Of a stretch of 6,366 bases of DNA, positions 5,619 to 6,366 are shown piece after piece; within the stretch, counting starts at the first letter, position 1, and every line of letters begins with the position of its first letter. This DNA is from an uncultured Clostridia bacterium (GTDB taxonomy: Bacteria > Bacillota > Clostridia > Oscillospirales > Ruminococcaceae). A program made the translations under genes and the position numbers. The stretch is taken from assembly GCA_947625455.1 (NCBI GenBank), contig CANQOJ010000132.1, forward strand, positions 1 through 6,366, given 5' to 3'. Under the pieces are notes generated by a model. It saw only the letters and a program-made list of their open reading frames with translations, did not search any database and had not been told where the DNA came from.

Positions 5619-6275
5619 CTATCCATTGGATTTATGTTCATATAAGTATTTGCTATATAATCTCGGAGCAAATGTTATAAAAAGTAAGCAGAACAGCAAA
5701 AGAACTGCACTTACCTGAATATTTAGAAAATAGCCAACAACACCTAAAAGTATAATGAAACCGCCACCGAAAAACCATATTTTGCCGGCAAAGCTTTGGG
5801 TTTTTGTCCATATATCATTATCTTCATACGCCCAGGGTGCTTTTACGCCAATGTAGAAATTTTTCGCATATTTTGGTAACCTATTTCCGAAATATATTAA
5901 TAATGATCCACAGGCAATCATAACAAGTAAGCTAGCCAATTTAAAATTAACTTTCTCCATATTAATGTACCCTAAAGAACTTAAGCAGATTACAAATTGC
6001 AATATATATAAAATTATACTGATTACAGAGTTAAGTAATCCATATTTGCGTTGATCTTTTGATTTGTAATATTGTAAAAATTGCAACACGGCAATAGCCC
6101 CACCTAGAAGAGGGAAAACGAAAATAATATATTTTTCAGCAAAGCTGGTTGCTCCGCTCTCGTTCCATTGAACTGCAATCTGATCAGGTAAATGAGGAAG
6201 AAATATAAGCCCCGTGACTATCATTAGCACTATAATAACAGGTGATATGAACCAAGAAAAGTGACGCTTTTTCAT
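5619..6275 (-). CDS. DUF1648/SdpI-family integral membrane protein
   Basis: The 218-residue protein has about six hydrophobic segments (roughly 8-27, 50-68, 82-100, 112-129, 167-184, 187-204), so it sits in the cytoplasmic membrane. After the first helix, LPDQIAVQWNESG (29-41) matches the DUF1648 signature. Residues 130-166 match the SdpI signature, including GNRLPKYAKNFYIG, then APW, then DIWTKTQSFAGK. Bacillus subtilis SdpI gives immunity to the SdpC killing factor and sequesters the SdpR repressor; most relatives have no known role, so function here is open. The ATG at 6275-6273 follows AGGAGGT (6288-6282) at 6 bases. The gene is visibly AT-richer than the rest: one sampled 60-base line is 22% GC and another 32%, against 47% in a line of secA. 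This suggests acquisition. No SdpC-like toxin or complete SdpR-like regulator is in the window; one could lie beyond the right edge. Confidence 0.9.
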   Translation of the reverse strand: MKKRHFSWFISPVIIVLMIVTGLIFLPHLPDQIAVQWNESGATSFAEKYIIFVFPLLGGAIAVLQFLQYYKSKDQRKYGLLNSVISIILYILQFVICLSSLGYINMEKVNFKLASLLVMIACGSLLIYFGNRLPKYAKNFYIGVKAPWAYEDNDIWTKTQSFAGKIWFFGGGFIILLGVVGYFLNIQVSAVLLLFCLLFITFAPRLYSKYLYEHKSNG

Positions 6276-6281
6276 AATGAT

Positions 6282-6288
6282 ACCTCCT
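6282..6288 (-). promoter_or_regulatory. Strong ribosome binding site of the SdpI-family gene
   Basis: On the minus strand AGGAGGT is a full Shine-Dalgarno match placed 6 bases before the ATG. It supports this start and predicts efficient translation. Confidence 0.85.
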
Positions 6289-6366
6289 AAAAGAAATTAA
6301 CAAACCAAGTAATTATTTCCTCTACAACGCTAAAATTAATTTCGTAAATAATATATTAACCTCGTC
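6289..6366. other. AT-rich upstream region of the SdpI-family gene, cut by window edge
   Basis: I see no convincing promoter pair here. On the minus strand one frame is open from the edge for 14 codons, ending DEVNILFTKLILAL at a TAG, and could be the tail of an upstream gene; another frame ends after nine codons. Which, if either, is real cannot be decided from this window. Confidence 0.3.

Noticed and set aside
5524..5718. Plus-strand 64-codon open frame at the end of the SdpI-family gene
   Set aside because: It overlaps the real minus-strand gene, is low in complexity, and lacks a clear ribosome binding site or homology.

Overview
The window looks like a stretch of chromosome from a Gram-positive, probably clostridial (Bacillota) genome of middling GC. 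This is inferred from strong AGGAGG-type ribosome binding sites, two TTG start codons, textbook TTGACA/TATAAT promoters, a SecA2-like translocase and an SdpI-family protein. No taxonomic marker such as rRNA is present, so the assignment is tentative.

Left half (1-3270, minus strand): a compact operon reads right to left. It holds a Nudix hydrolase, then a short SecA-family ATPase, then the 5' end of mnmE (tRNA modification GTPase), which runs off the left edge. Gaps are 2 and 10 bases, and both downstream genes start with TTG behind ribosome binding sites that touch the end of the preceding gene, so translational coupling is likely. The SecA protein keeps the ATPase motor but has a shortened wing region and no zinc-binding tail, which are SecA2 hallmarks.

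Divergent control region (3271-3468): two strong promoters stand back to back with their -35 boxes 2 bases apart. One drives the Nudix-secA-mnmE operon and the other drives a HAD-type phosphatase. The leftward leader carries a hairpin whose loop contains a run of eight G (C8 on the plus strand).

Middle (3469-5260, plus strand): a complete Gph-like HAD phosphatase is followed by a complete PilT retraction ATPase gene with its own extended -10 promoter. No other type IV pilus genes are in view.

Non-coding block (5261-5618): a degenerate heptanucleotide tandem repeat starts at the base after the pilT stop. It is followed by a 19-bp perfect hairpin and then by a roughly 140-base nested palindrome with 32-base terminal inverted repeats enclosing two related hairpins and a short palindrome. 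This is the most unusual structure in the window. The remaining 132 bases to the next gene are AT-rich.

Right end (5619-6366, minus strand): a clearly more AT-rich segment carries a six-helix DUF1648/SdpI-family membrane protein with a strong ribosome binding site. It has the look of acquired DNA, and the repeat block sits at its boundary. Nothing in the window links the three gene groups into one pathway. No entirely new system is demonstrated; the palindromic element and the Nudix-SecA2-MnmE operon deserve the closest second look.
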